From Paulownia fortunei (lineage: Eukaryota; Streptophyta; Magnoliopsida; Lamiales; Paulowniaceae): DNA of 64,000 nt. The DNA is taken from positions 14,224,071-14,288,070 of the forward strand of contig CM033118.1 in NCBI GenBank assembly GCA_019321725.1, read 5' to 3'. The position numbers and the translations under genes are program-made. The notes under the pieces are model-generated. The model did no database searches, was not told the origin of the DNA, and saw only the letters and a program-made list of their open reading frames with translations. Below, piece by piece: positions 1 to 10,835 of this stretch (positions are counted from its first letter, which is position 1; the number at the start of each line of letters is the position of its first letter).

Positions 1-1297
1 GATATTGACGTTGCTAAATTTTCTAAACCTTAATATGTGTTATGTTATATAATATTATTGAATTAGTCCTTTAAAATATTGATTATTCAATATTTATTGT
101 TGTACTTAAAGAAACAGTCAAATTGTAGCTTTTCTTGGGATGAAGTAATATAAATTTTATTTCTATATGATTTCTATTTGTACAGTTCTTTTAAAGCTCG
201 CCCTGTAAATTGATTAGACTTTGAGAACAAAAGAATTAATTCAAGAAATAGTAGTGAGCAGAATTAAGCCCAATCAGTTATTGGATTTGGGGCTTAGAAC
301 CTAAACTTACGCTGACTAAGTGCTAAAAAATCAAAACTACATTCTTATGTTCTTGTACTTTATTAATCTTTAAGAACAGCATAGATACTGTTTTTCCCAT
401 TTGAGCTTCTTGTAAAGAAGCAAGGAATTCGGTAAAAGTTGGACAGCTATGCTATTAGAGTACAATCAAAGAAATGTGCAGCAAAAGTTGCACTGTCTCG
501 GTCTGGAGGGTTTTAAAACTGTTGTTTACTATTCTTATTTTATATATGGTACACTATTTCTTAAAAAAAATTCATAAATGAATTTCTTCCTGAAATGGAG
601 GATCAAACACTGTTTAGACACAAAAAGAAAAATCTTACTGCCATCATCAATTTATTTATGTTTTTATCGAAAACCCTACTCCTATTCCAACGAAGATTAG
701 ATAGGTCATATATGTAGGTGATCAACCCTAATGTGAATAGTTGTGGCAATTAGAAATTATCACAAGATGACCTAACCATGCACGAAGACTAACCGAGTTT
801 TTTAGTTTAGTTAACCTCTTTCTAAGTCGGTTCAACTAGACAGGACTAACTGAATCTGGACAGGTATATGTAACTATTCGTCTAAATTTCTATAGTAGAC
901 AAGAAAAGATGTTTTCAGTTTCCTTTAAGAGTTTTGACTTGGAACACAAAAGGTCCAAAACCATATGTAATTCTACATTTGTATGATAAATCTAGACCAT
1001 TAGACTGACGTACCACATAGTTACAATTCCCAAAATGAGTACGACTGAATGTGCCTGTCCTTCCCGTATTATAAGGCGTCCGAACAAATTTTATATAATC
1101 TAAAGGTCAAGAAGAAAATATATTGGGTACACTGTAAATTTCAATGACATAAATATCAATAAATTAAATACTTAGTTCCAACATCTAGATTTATAGATCT
1201 CAATGTAACCTAAGTCCAGAACATGTAATTGGTACAACAAATTACAAACCTATATATAATATTATCTAAGGAGAGGTAGAACATGGAAAAATGTTAC
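1..1297 (-). other. Probable part of intron 1 of the GT14 gene
   Basis: This lies downstream of exon 1 on the minus strand. It opens with a GTAACA donor directly after the Lys codon that ends exon 1. I searched for the conserved next block of the GT14 domain and found none, so the intron appears to be at least 1.3 kb and the remaining exons lie outside the window. The stretch is AT-rich and has no other recognisable gene. Confidence 0.55.
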
Positions 1298-1924
1298 CTT
1301 GCTTGGAATCCTTCGGCCATGAAAAACTGAATCTTCTGGCACAGTCCCATTGTATGATGGCTGTGAATGCACATAAATGGAATACATCCCTTCATGCCCT
1401 CTGAAGAACAGCTCCCAGAGAGGGGCCATAGGCAAGTCCCTTTTAGTCAGAAACATGAAAGCAACTTTTGGGGTGCGCTTGAATGGGTATTCTCGAATCT
1501 TAGGCTTCATAGAAGCTCTCCAAAGCAATTCCTCCTCCTTCATGTCATGCATCACATTTGGTGGCTTTAGATATTCTTTTAGTCCTATTGGGCCGGCAGG
1601 AACCGGCGGTGGCAGTGGCGGTGGCAGTGGCATAGGAGGTGGTAGTGGCTGTATGATGGGGGCAGGCGGAGGAGGAGGCGGTGGCTGTACAATGGGGGCA
1701 GAGGGCGGAGGCGGTGGTGGTGGTAGGATGGTGGAGGAGAATTGCTTGAATTGCAAGCTTGGAGGGATGTCTGTGAGATAGAAACTCAGTGAAATCCCAA
1801 TGACTAAACCTGACCCAAAAAAGAGGAAGTATACAATGAGGTTTTGGAGATAGCCTTGGGAGCTGTAAAGCTTAGCAGATTGGATTAGCTGTTGGTGCTC
1901 TTCCTGCTGTTGTTCTTTCTTCAT
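1298..1924 (-). CDS. GT14 (core-2/I-branching, DUF266) glycosyltransferase, exon 1
   Basis: N-terminal 209 codons of a plant GT14 family protein (BC10-like group), a type II membrane enzyme expected in the Golgi. Residues 1-27 are a charged, Gln/Glu-rich cytosolic tail. Residues 28-50 are one hydrophobic anchor ([15 protein letters not shown]). Residues 65-113 are an unusually proline-rich stem with runs of 7-8 Pro. The catalytic domain begins near residue 149 with [19 protein letters not shown], followed by the family's [15 protein letters not shown] and GRRIPSK blocks. The exon ends in phase 0 after GRRIPSK at a clear GT donor; translation past this point is intron. The start is the only upstream ATG that gives the short tail plus anchor. 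No stops or shifts are seen. The acceptor substrate cannot be told. Later exons, including most of the catalytic domain, lie left of the window. Confidence 0.9.
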
Positions 1925-1998
1925 TTTTGAGAGATCAAAATGTTTTCTTCAAGGAAATTTAGGGTGATATGATATTTTTAACAACGGATGTGATTAAG

Positions 1999-2007
1999 TA
2001 TATATAT
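1999..2007 (-). promoter_or_regulatory. Candidate TATA box of the GT14 gene
   Basis: A TATATATAT run lies about 75 bp upstream of the GT14 start codon, read on the minus strand. It would give a 5' UTR of roughly 40-50 nt. In AT-rich DNA such runs are common, so this is only a candidate. Confidence 0.3.
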
Positions 2008-2017
2008 CAATGAATTA

Positions 2018-2043
2018 TGTGTGTCTGTGTGTGTGTGCGTGTG
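2018..2043. repeat. (GT)n microsatellite
   Basis: An imperfect GT dinucleotide run of about 26 bp, interrupted once by CT and once by GC. It lies just upstream of the candidate GT14 promoter. Confidence 0.9.
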
Positions 2044-3148
2044 CTTTGCAAAGAAATTAAAGCAATTTAAACTGTTGTGAGCCACAAGAAGCTTGAGCCT
2101 GCCATCCTTCAAGATTCCAAATTTCAACTCAGGGGACTTTTTCTATCAAACATGGGATACAATGGTCATTATAGGAGTTGACGTGATTAATACCTGCAGT
2201 TACATAAATCATTTGTTTATTAAATGATGTACTAATATACTATTGAATTTTTTTTTTCTGCACCGGGTGTTTCATACTAAATCGTAAAAAATCATACCAT
2301 GTAAATATAAATTGAATTCCTCACCATTTACTATAGAACACCCTATGTAGGGAAGTATTTTCCATTTATATTGCTGAAACTTCACATGCAATTTCATTCA
2401 AAAAGTCTGTGATGAGAACAAAATGCACCTGTGCGAATGAACAAACTTTTCCTACATATATAGTTTTCTTGTCGCAGAGCATGCACATAATTTTGACAAA
2501 TATACATGTTGATAAAAATAACAGCAAACATTGCTTGCATTTTCTTCAACCATCAAACGACATTATTGAAAAACGAAAAAAACATCACCATTGTATGGCA
2601 ATTGTTGAAATCGATGAAGGGCGACTTGTGTCTGATTTCCTTGAGGAATTTTTGTTACGGTGAAAGAAGAGGAATGCAAAGGGGAGCACGAAAAATGATC
2701 AATGCTGAAGGGAAGGAAAAGAGAGGGGGAGAAAGGGTAGCTAGAAAGAACTGTGGTGATGCCAAGTGGATTTCAAACGTCCAAATCTTTGCTTGGCCTC
2801 CTTTTTTTCAGGAAATGGCATTCTGTTGTGCTTGTTTTTCTTTCCTTATTTTCCTTATATATAATTAGCATTTTTGTGTCCATTCGAGATGAGTGGAGAA
2901 CCCATCCCTTTTGGAAATGCTAAAGAATAATTAATCTAGTAATTAGCATCTTGCCCTAATTACATAGTACACTCATAAGTTATACCAACAAAAATTAAAA
3001 GTATCCACTTTGATTGAAAAAAATAATAAAAAGTACCTAGGTTTACATTTCATAGTAGCATAAGTTAGGCAGAGGTAGAACATTTGACGAGCCTAATCTA
3101 GTTTGAAACTCGCAAGCTTGATTTGACAATTTTCAAGTTAAGTTCAAT
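2044..3148. other. Intergenic region, no gene recognised
   Basis: Two overlapping short open frames (2409-2663 and 2506-2868) show no recognisable domain. A purine-rich tract at about 2663-2755 would be pyrimidine-rich if read toward the GT14 gene, as in some plant 5' leaders. A TATATATAA at about 2858-2866 could be an alternative upstream promoter. I see no other feature. Confidence 0.5.
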
Positions 3149-3310
3149 ATAGTCTCCAATCAAATTGAGTTTAAGTCAAAGATTATGATTTGAAATTAAA
3201 TTCAAATTGAATACTGTTAAGTAGACTCAATCAAAATTGGGATTCAGCTCTTTATAAGTATTATTTAAAGAATAATGTATATGAGTTAAATAATAAATAT
3301 TAATATATTA
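3149..3310. repeat. Diverged direct repeat, copy 1
   Basis: This 162-bp AT-rich block is repeated in the same orientation at 3412-3560. Shared landmarks in order are TCCAATCAAAT, GAAATTAAATTCAAAT, GTAGACTC, AATTGGGATT, TTATAAGTATT and AAAGAATAATGTATA. It has no coding capacity and is probably the remains of a dispersed repeat. Confidence 0.75.
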
Positions 3311-3411
3311 GGAAAAAAAATAAAGTTTGTCATTTAATTTGATCTAAATAGACATTTGGTCGTTTAAGTTCACACGATTTGATTTTAGTGTACTTTCTAA
3401 AATTGATACAT

Positions 3412-3560
3412 ATAGTATCCAATCAAATGAAGATTATGACTTGAAATTAAATTCAAATCGAATAATGTTAGGTAGACTCGACCAGAATTGGGATTGAACT
3501 CCTTATAAGTATTGATTAAAGAATAATGTATATAAGTTATGCAATAGATATTAATATATA
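3412..3560. repeat. Diverged direct repeat, copy 2
   Basis: Second copy of the block at 3149-3310, offset by 263 bp. It carries many substitutions and small indels, so the duplication is old. Confidence 0.75.
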
Positions 3561-4679
3561 AAGCTAAATATATTTTTTTATAAACATAAGAATACCAAAA
3601 TTTCATAATTGAATTAGAAGGACAATGTACAAAATCTTAAATAAAAAAAGTGTCCACAAAAATCAACTCTAGTTAAAAGTTTAAACATTTACCGAACTAG
3701 TAGAAAATATGATAGTATGGTCGTTTTGGAGGCTAGGTTTTCTTGTTGTTTTTCTGTAATAACACTTCATATTTTATTACTGAAGTAACCTTGTTCATAT
3801 GTTTAAGTAACAATGTTTTACTTGTAAGTCATTTAGTCATATTTTTAATTATGGCATTTTAATTAAAATCCGTAAGGTAATTATAATTTTTTTAACTCGG
3901 AATCTGTCCATTTTTTTCTAAACCATACATTGAACGTATATTTCACTAAAAAATATATTTTGTCACCCAAACTACATCCATCATTACATTTTGCCATCTA
4001 AAAAACCTTTTTGTAAAATTTTGACCTACAAGTTAAGCGAAAATTAACTGTAAGTGAATTCTGCTGGCAGATATTCCATTGGATTCCTTTGCTTTCACAA
4101 CTTATAGATTTTAAAGAGCAAAATCATCACAAGAGAATTAATTAATTAATTTAATTAATTAATCAGAATATTCAATTATTTCAGTAAGTCACAAGAGCGG
4201 TGAACCTAATACAAAACTTATGTATGGACCAAATACCAAATGGGGAACGTACTAATTCAGATAAGTCCATTTATTGTCTAGAAAAATTCTAAGAGTTGAA
4301 CTAATTTAATTAACATGATTAATTAAATAAAATTTAATTAATTCAAATATTGAATTAATTCAATTAATTTATCGAATAAATTAATTGATCTAATTGGCCT
4401 GGATAGCCCCATTGACGAATCTATTTAATTCATGAAAAAAATAATATTATAAAAATTAAATTTGATCCAATTAATTAGTTTAGTCCACAACCATTAGGTA
4501 TTAACTTGTGTGAAGCCTACTGAGAGTTGGATGGGGATTCAATCTCTATTAGAATTAGGATTAATCACTTCTTATTTGATAGGAAGATGAAAAAACGAGG
4601 ACTTCGCAGTACAAGATAATAACCTATATAGATAATTCATTTTCTTACTCCAATAAATTTGATATTTTTTAGTTTTAAC
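3561..4679. other. AT-rich intergenic DNA, possibly an old LTR end
   Basis: No gene is seen. A palindromic run of TTAATTAA units lies at about 4136-4165. From about 4130 to 4670 the composition and order (TTAATTAA-rich stretch, a GAATTAGG block, then TATATAG near 4635) resemble the 3' halves of the copia LTRs found later. This may be a worn LTR fragment, but I cannot align it confidently. Confidence 0.35.
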
Positions 4680-5188
4680 TATTAGAGTAGAGGCTGACGA
4701 ATTAATTAGCTTGGCTGATTTTGTGCTCTTGTAGAAATAATTATTTTTTGATAATTAATATTAAATAATGTTAATCTTCATTTTAAATTCAGTATGATTA
4801 GAATTAGATGAAGTTCTTAGACTACACATAGCTCGGGGATATGGTTGCGCATAAAAATTTGATCATAGAATATGCTTTTATGGCTTCGGTCAATAAAATG
4901 TTCCAAATCTAGGGTTCACTAAGATAGATATCAATGAGTCCATCAAAACTTGTGCATACGAAACATGCTTGTAAGTAGGATGCCTCGCTTCATGGGTATC
5001 CGTGTAGTGATACTAGTGTATGTACGTGTATATGCTTATTAGGGAATAAGTATACAGAACAACCTCACCTAAAAACTCCTAATTGAAAATTATAATTGTT
5101 GAATGGAAATTTTGATCAAAAATATAATTCCTAGAGGTGATTGGATAAGAGTGTGAAGATGAGGGTTTATAATTATTAAAGTAGTGTC
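4680..5188 (+). mobile_element. Copia LTR 5'-part fragment
   Basis: It starts with TATTAGAGTAG, close to the TGTTAGAGTAG that opens the better-preserved copia LTRs at 24933 and 37134. It then follows the same order of blocks: AGTTCTTAGAC, TAGCTCGGGGATATGGTTG, a TTGTGCATACGA block, and TTAGGGAATAAGTATACAGAAC. It is cut at 5188 by an inverted Athila LTR. Confidence 0.7.
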
Positions 5189-6228
5189 TGTTCGTGAAAA
5201 TTATGCAAATCGCAAATGCACGGTGTCAAGTTTTAATATAACAATGAGTTGAGTTGAGTATCCACAAGGATTGTAATAAAAAATTGTATTAAGTACCGTA
5301 GTTCAAATAGTCCTAATTTTATCTAGAAAATCGAGTGATGATTGGTAAAAAAGTGAAGTAATATAAAAATGCATAGACAATAATGGAGTTTTTAGAAACA
5401 ATTCAACAAATACCTTATGAACAAGAAATTTTAGAGGAATGACTCACCTAATTATTATCTATGTTCTTCCTTCCAATATATACCAGTTTAAGTCAACAAT
5501 ACATGTAAGTTAAGAATTCCTAAGCTCATCAATTCCCTCTCTCGAGTGTCGAATTAACTATGAGTTCTAACATGAATTTCAACATCTCTATAAAAACTCA
5601 AGAATAAAACTTTACAAAAGTTCAATGAATTCTTCTTCAAAACTTCAAAGTTTTTATAAACTTCTCAACTTTATGATTCCTAGGTTGTGTTACCCTTATG
5701 ATCATGTATAATCTTCCCTCTCTCGAGTATCGAATCTCATATATCAATAATCTCAATTAATGACCAAATAATCAAGATGCAATACGAAACAAGATAACAC
5801 AAACAAGATGAATAACTTGAGCTACTATTGATTGGAATTCAAAACATAGGATCGAATAAGATTACATCATCCTTTAGAAATAAAAGTTTAGTTCATAATG
5901 GATGAATACAACTTCAACAAATATATAAGAAAGAATATGGAAATTGTTCACCAATTTGTGAAGTAGAAGTAATGGTTGAAGCTCTCCTTGTCTCCGAGAA
6001 TGGTTTGTCTCTAAAAATGGCCTTCTTTTCTCCAAGTCTCCTTGTTCTCCTTGTTTCTTGGTTCTCCTCACTATTCTCCTCACAAAAATTGATTTGGAGG
6101 CTCTTGGAATCCCTCAAAATAGATGAAAAATGCTCTAAAGAGGGCAAAATACCCATTTTGATCTTACTTGTCCGCCCGACAGTGTCTAGGCACTGATTAG
6201 CAGTGCCTAGGCGCTGCCTATTCTGTCT
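5189..6228 (-). mobile_element. Athila LTR fragment (3' two thirds)
   Basis: On the minus strand this matches the Athila LTR at 12324-13896, including the tail that ends TTTTCACGAACA at 5189, the CTCGAGAGAGGGAA blocks, the GAGACAAGGAGAGCTTCAACCATTACTTC block and the GCGCCTAGGCACTGC motif near 6200. The 5' third of the LTR is missing; at about 6228 the sequence changes to an inverted copia LTR. The short frames inside it (5874-6196) are noncoding. Confidence 0.85.
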
Positions 6229-7577
6229 AAAATCATATTAGAACCTATTAAATAATCTTCTTATTTAATATGCCTAATTTAGTTAATTTGATTATATCAA
6301 TTAATTAATTTGAAAATATATAGAGCTCTTAACCATATTAGGTTCAATTTAAATAACCATATTATTTAATCAGATAAATTAATTTAACTCCATAAGTTAA
6401 TCTATACCTTAATTAATTGATCATATCAATTAATTATTTAGCTCCACTTGAGCTTTGTAATCTAATTAGGTCCAATTAAATAATCATATTATTTTAATTA
6501 GATAAAATAATTTAACTCTTTAAATTGACTTGAGTCCTAAATTAACTAATCTCCATTAATTAATTTGATTCAACCCTCGGATATATTCTAACTAAAAGTG
6601 TACTCTTTTCGACTTAGCGTATGACCTATTAGGTTCACACTAAGCTAGCCATAGGCTCACAACTCTTATGACTTAGTTGAATAAATTAAATATTTTAATT
6701 AATTAATCCTCTTAGAATTAACCCATTAATTTCATGAACCTACAAGTCATAGGAAGCACCTATTAGTGCATAATGACTCCTAGTCTTAGGTGTGCAAACC
6801 TATTCCAATTATGATTGCCATGCAAGTACAGTCCTTCCATCATCCAATCTTCCGATTGAGCCTAGGGCAAGGATTATTAGTCAAAACACCAATAACTTAA
6901 TAACTATATATCGATTCCTAGTAGCTTGACTCGATGATGAACAATTAGAAAACTCCTCGTCGAATTTACATCTAACCTTGACCAAGAATTTTAGAGTCAA
7001 GTATAGTGCAACACATAGGAGATTCACATATTCATCTAAATAGGTGACAAATCCTTTATTGACCACTCATTAACCTTCATACACGAAGATGTTATACCCA
7101 ACATAAACCCCTTGTGATTGTTATGAAATCGGGAGATACATCAAAGTGCGGTAGGTTATGTACAAAGTTACAATGGTGTTTCAAGTCCAAGGAGTAATTA
7201 TTGCACTATTTTAATGAAGAAATTCCCATTCTACAATAGAAAAATTCTAATTTGGAATTTCCAGAACGGCTAGTTTAGTGTACTTATTCCCTAACAAGCA
7301 GCCGCATATATGTAAGTCTCAGTAGGATCATTGATGTCTCATCTCAATGATCCTTAACTTGGAATAATTTTATGACCATAGCCTTGGAGCCGTGTTCCAC
7401 GATCGCTATCATATGCGCTACAATGCCCCATAGCTATATGCGATCTAAGAAGTTTATCTAATTTTTATGATAAATTTAAGATAAAGATTGCCATTTAAAT
7501 GATTTAAATATGAATAACACTAATTCCACAAGAGTATTAAGTAACTAGATCAATTGGCTTGCCTAATACTACTCAAA
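6229..7577 (-). mobile_element. Copia 3' LTR, inverted, truncated
   Basis: Read on the minus strand it begins at 7577 with TGTTTGAGTAGTATTAGGC, right after the remains of the copia RNase H gene, so it is the 3' LTR of the minus-strand copia element. It contains the family's GGGAATAAGTACACT block (near 7300) and the TTAATTAA-rich middle. Its far end is replaced by the Athila LTR fragment at 6228. The small frames at 6881-7066 are not genes. Confidence 0.8.
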
Positions 7578-8600
7578 CATGCACCACCATTTAAGGTGAA
7601 TAGAAATCTTGACACAGACTTCGAATGTCTTGATTGGACTAAAAGCTAGATTCAGTGAAGCCTTCTAGCTTCATCTCTCCATTCTTGTAAACCAATAAGT
7701 CATCCTTAGTCCTTTGTAAGTACTAAAAGATCATCTTTATGGCTGTCCAATGCTCATCGCTTGGATTGGACTGATATATACTCATGATACTCAGAGCATA
7801 TGCTTTTAAATCCATCTATACTGATCTTAATCTCCAAGATGTAGGATGTTTCTCCAAAATCCTTCATGGAGAATTGAGTAGACATCTAAGATTTTGTTAA
7901 TTGTAACATCCCTCATTGTGCTCTTACTATTTGTTTTATACACATAGAGTTCATCTGAATTCTTGAGAAAACCAAACAATTTGATTGCATCGTATCGGAG
8001 GTTCCAACTTTGGGAAACTATTTGAGTCCATAATAGGTCTATGATAAAAAGTCATCTGACTGCCTCATATAGATCTCTTCCTTAATGTTCCTACTAAAAA
8101 GGTGGTCCTCGCATATAATTGCCATATCTCGTAGTCATAATATGCTAATATGGCAAGCAATATCCAAGTGGATTTCTGCATCACCACTAGTGAGAAGATT
8201 TCCTTGTAGTCAATTCATTACCTTTGAGGATAACCCTTCACAACCAATCTTGACTTATAGATCCCCTACTCTCCATCTAGTCCAAGTTTCTGCTTGTAGA
8301 CCCATTTGTAGCCAATGCGCATCATACCCTATGATGGGTCTACCAAGGTCCATATCTTGTTGGAGTACATGGAGCCCATTTCAACTTGCATGGCCTCTTT
8401 CCATCTTCTTGAGTTAATGTCAGACATTGGTTCTCTATAATTCCTTCGATCACTATCTAAAGAATATTCCTTCTTCTTGTTCTCTAATAAAAGACCATAC
8501 CTCTTAGGTGGGCTTGAGATCCTTTCATATCTCCTAGGATGTTGTGCGATAGAAGTATTAGTTGTTGGTGGTTCATACACTACTCTCTGTTGTGGGATGC
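7578..8600 (-). pseudogene. Copia reverse transcriptase / RNase H remnant
   Basis: The start of the RT domain is readable at 8329-8580 (KEAMQVEMGSMYSNKIWTLVDP, the usual copia opening). Near 7660-7880 are blocks matching the RT C-terminus and linker: FSMKDFGETSYILEIKI, SNPSDEHWTAIK and a YLQRTKDDLLVY block. Stops and shifts are frequent. I find no YVDD box, and the interval where it should lie (around 7900-8000) is shortened. RNase H breaks off shortly after its first motif, close to the LTR edge at 7577. It cannot be functional. Confidence 0.8.
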
Positions 8601-9540
8601 TTTATATTTCTTGAATTTTTTTAAGCTCTACGACCTCGCATTTTCTATCTAAAACTCCTTCTCAAGGAAGGTGATATTCCTAGAAATAAACATATTTTCT
8701 TTTGAGGAGTTATAGAAATAATATCCAACAGATTCCTTTGGATACCCCCACAAACTTGCATAAAGTAGATCTGGCATCCAACTTATCTCCCTATAGCTGC
8801 TTCATGTAAGCAGGGCAACCCCATTCCCTAAGCTACTTATGAGAAGGGGTCTTGACACATCACATCTCATATGGTGTTTTGGACAACAACTTGCTTGGCA
8901 CTCTATTTAACAAAAATATCGCTGTTTCCAGAGCATAGCCCTAGAATGAAAAAAAAATCATGGTGAAACTCATCATGGACCAAACCATATCCAACAGGGT
9001 TCGATTTCTATGCTCAGCAACACCTCTCACTTGTGGAGTTACAGGCAGAGTCCACTGTAAAAGAATACCATTCTCACTTAGATAATCAAGAAACTCTAAG
9101 CTTAAGTACTTACTTTTTCAATCAGATCAAAGGGTCATAATACTTCACCCAATTTATTTTTGCACTTCTTGCTTAAAGTTTTGAACCTTTCAAAGGATTC
9201 AAATTTGTATCTTAAAAGATACATATACCCATACTTTGAATAATCATAGGTAAAGGTAATAAAATAGTGGTAGTTTTCTCGAGTACTAATATTTAGTGGC
9301 CCTTATATAATTGTAAGGATCAAATTTAAAGGATTTGTAGCACGCTACACTTGTCCAACAAATGGTGACTTTGTCTTCTTTCCCTTTAGGTAAGCTTCAC
9401 ATGTTGGCCTTTCTTGTTTGTCCTAAAGGTCAAGCAATTATGCCTACTTGTCGATTCTCTCCTAAGAGATATAACACAGTCTAGCTTACCACAAGTATGT
9501 GGAACTATGACCATCTAATTTATGTTTGTTATTTTGTTGA
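8601..9540 (-). pseudogene. Copia integrase remnant
   Basis: Minus-strand translation in shifting frames shows integrase blocks: a FLDYLSENGIL-like segment near 9060-9110, a WTLPVTPQVRGVAEHRNR segment near 9000-9050, SMMSFTMIFF near 8950, and the C-terminal REWGCPAYMKQ block near 8790-8830. Stops and frameshifts break it throughout. It lies between the protease and RT remnants in the normal copia order. Confidence 0.7.
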
Positions 9541-10240
9541 ATATGCAAGATAGAGTTCTTAGGTTGGATAGTATATAAATCATTTGTCAAAGTTCCAACA
9601 TGAAGTAAAAAAGAAACAAAAAAGTAGAAAATTTTCCATCATTTTTTGAAAAATAATAACCCTCTTAATCCAAAATAGGAATAGAGATAATATTCTTATT
9701 AGCTTAGGAACATAAAGGTGAGAATTTAAAACTATCTTATTGCCATCTCCTAACGCTAAGTAGATAGTTCCTATGACTAATGCAGCAACTTTTGCTCCAT
9801 TCCCAAGCCTTAGGATCCACTCTCCTCTACTGTGTTCCCTACTTCTTGTCATCATCTGCAAATTATCACATAGATGAGCACCACAAGAGCTATTTAATAC
9901 CCAAGAAGTGTCATTAACCAAATGGTTAACTTCAACAAAGAATATACTCAAACTTTTCTTGCGACTTGGAAGGTACTCCTTGTAGTTCCTCTTCCAATGC
10001 CCCAACTTGCCCTAGTAGTGACACTTGTCATTGGCTTTGGAATTGTTGCTCATTCTATTGAAGGCCTTCAAATTATTGGCCTCCTTGAAAGAATCTTTTT
10101 TTTCCTTTCTTTAACTTTTTGGTCTTAGATTGTGATGAAGAACTAATTTTTTCATGGTGAATTCTACCGTCTTTAACTTGCTTACTAGCTCAGCAAAGCT
10201 AGTCTTCATTTTGTGCATGTTGAAGTTCACCATGAAGTAG
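9541..10240 (-). pseudogene. Copia gag end and protease remnant
   Basis: One open stretch (9580-10005) begins at GHWKRNYKEYL, the second half of the gag zinc knuckle. The knuckle is broken: the residue expected to be the second Cys is a stop codon and the last Cys is Tyr. The protease follows with WVLNSSCGAHLCDN, where the usual D-S/T-G active site reads N-S-S-C-G, so the catalytic Asp is lost. Upstream, at about 10050-10240, lie weak gag blocks (SFAELVSKLKTVE). The gag N-terminus is missing at the join to the hAT remnant. Confidence 0.75.
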
Positions 10241-10835
10241 AGTTGTGAGAAACATGAGATAGATGTCCCAGACATTAATGCTCCTCATCGATCAGGTAAA
10301 GGTCAACTTCAAAAAAGGAAATTCTATTACCTTGAAGCATCATTATCAAATTGATATATTTATTGGGATAATAGATTCTATATTACAGGAGATAAGTTAT
10401 CGATTTGATAAAAATGTAGTAGAGTTGCTTAGACTCAACTTAGCTTTAGATTCAAGAGATGGATATAAATTATTTAATATTCATGATATTTGCAAACTTG
10501 TTAAGAAGTTTTACCCTAATGATTTCACTAGTCAAGCAAAATTGCATATAAAGTATCAGTTGGAGCTTTTTGAACTTGATATTCAACATAATATCCATTT
10601 TCAAAATGTGTCAACACTTTTAAAGTTGTGCCAACTATTGTCAAAGATATAGAAGGTAATGAATTACTATCTTGTAGATAGATTGATTAAACTTATTTTG
10701 ACTCTTTCGATTTCTACTACAACAACAGAGCGTGTATTTTCATCTATGAAGTTTGTCAAGACGAGATTAAGGAATAAGATGGAAGATGACTTTTTGGCTA
10801 ATTCATCATTCTTCCTTATATCTTTGATTCTTTAT
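10241..10835 (+). pseudogene. hAT transposase C-terminal remnant (TTF / dimerisation type)
   Basis: Two adjacent open stretches (10263-10652 and 10659-10895, separated by a stop and a shift) encode the end of a hAT-superfamily transposase of the TTF-type zinc finger / ZMYM1-like group. The diagnostic block is the dimerisation helix TTTTERVFSSMKFVKTRLRNK followed by MEDDFLANS. The N-terminus and catalytic core are absent, and no terminal inverted repeats could be identified. It sits between the gag remnant and the 5'-side LTR of the minus-strand copia, in opposite orientation. It could be an inserted fragment or captured sequence. The end of the 10659-10895 frame runs into LTR sequence. Confidence 0.75.

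Noticed and set aside
1377..1781. Plus-strand Gly-rich frame of 134 codons
   Set aside because: It is the reverse of the proline codons of the GT14 stem; the opposite strand has clear domain similarity.
2409..2868. Two overlapping plus-strand frames of 84 and 120 codons
   Set aside because: No domain, low-complexity ends and no promoter or splice context that I could support.
5874..6196. Frames on both strands of up to 80 codons
   Set aside because: They lie in an Athila LTR, and the corresponding parts of the other LTR copies are not conserved as coding.
8085..8417. Plus-strand frame of 110 codons
   Set aside because: Antisense of the copia RT remnant, which is recognisable on the minus strand.
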